From NCBI GenBank assembly GCA_946538475.1, contig CAMNGN010000128.1, forward strand, positions 1-5,582: a stretch of 5,582 bases of DNA, written 5' to 3'. The notes under the pieces are model-generated. The model searched no databases and was not told the DNA's origin. It saw nothing but the letters and a program-made list of their open reading frames with translations. Source of the stretch: an uncultured Blautia sp. (GTDB lineage Bacteria; Bacillota; Clostridia; Lachnospirales; Lachnospiraceae). The position numbers were made by a program, and so were the translations under genes. Below are positions 5,559 through 5,582 of this stretch, one piece after another (position 1 is the stretch's first letter; every line of letters starts with the position of its first letter).

Positions 5559-5582
5559 AACTCTATTATCCTTCCATTTGCC

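Overview
The window looks like chromosomal DNA from a spore-forming (or formerly spore-forming) member of the Clostridia, probably Lachnospiraceae-like. Three things point there: a SigE-family sporulation sigma factor behind what reads as a Spo0A-controlled promoter, a DUF975/CmpB-type membrane protein of a kind found in Firmicutes, and a clostridial-type phenylacetate-CoA ligase paired with a tandem-ACT protein. The family-level assignment is inference. All five confident genes lie on the minus strand, so transcription runs from right to left.

Right part (5558 to 2931): aroD (type I 3-dehydroquinate dehydratase, all catalytic residues present) is followed after 18 bp by a 614-residue polytopic membrane protein that joins a DUF975-like N-terminal half to a CmpB-like putative permease domain. 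The two genes look co-transcribed, although no functional link between them is obvious.

Middle (2930 to 2179): a 100-bp intergenic region carries four perfect copies of the Spo0A box TGTCGAA/TTCGACA and one near-copy, in two clusters phased at exactly 10 bp. It also has a perfect TATAAT -10 box, 21 bp from a -35 element that lies inside one of the boxes. This is the layout of the Spo0A-activated sigma-A promoters of Bacillus subtilis spoIIG and spoIIE. The gene it drives is a short, divergent SigE-like sigma factor, best started at a TTG codon behind a consensus Shine-Dalgarno sequence. It lacks the usual pro-sequence and has no spoIIGA next to it. A hairpin overlapping its stop codon probably ends transcription. 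This is the most interesting part of the window.

Left part (2161 to 277): an extended -10 promoter with a palindrome-rich leader precedes paaK (phenylacetate-CoA ligase), followed 22 bp later by a 143-residue tandem ACT-domain protein. A strong intrinsic terminator closes this operon at 221-252.

Far left (1-220): no confident gene. It contains a long, nested imperfect hairpin (4-111) that could be a structured RNA I do not recognise. A competing minus-strand frame also stays open to the window edge.
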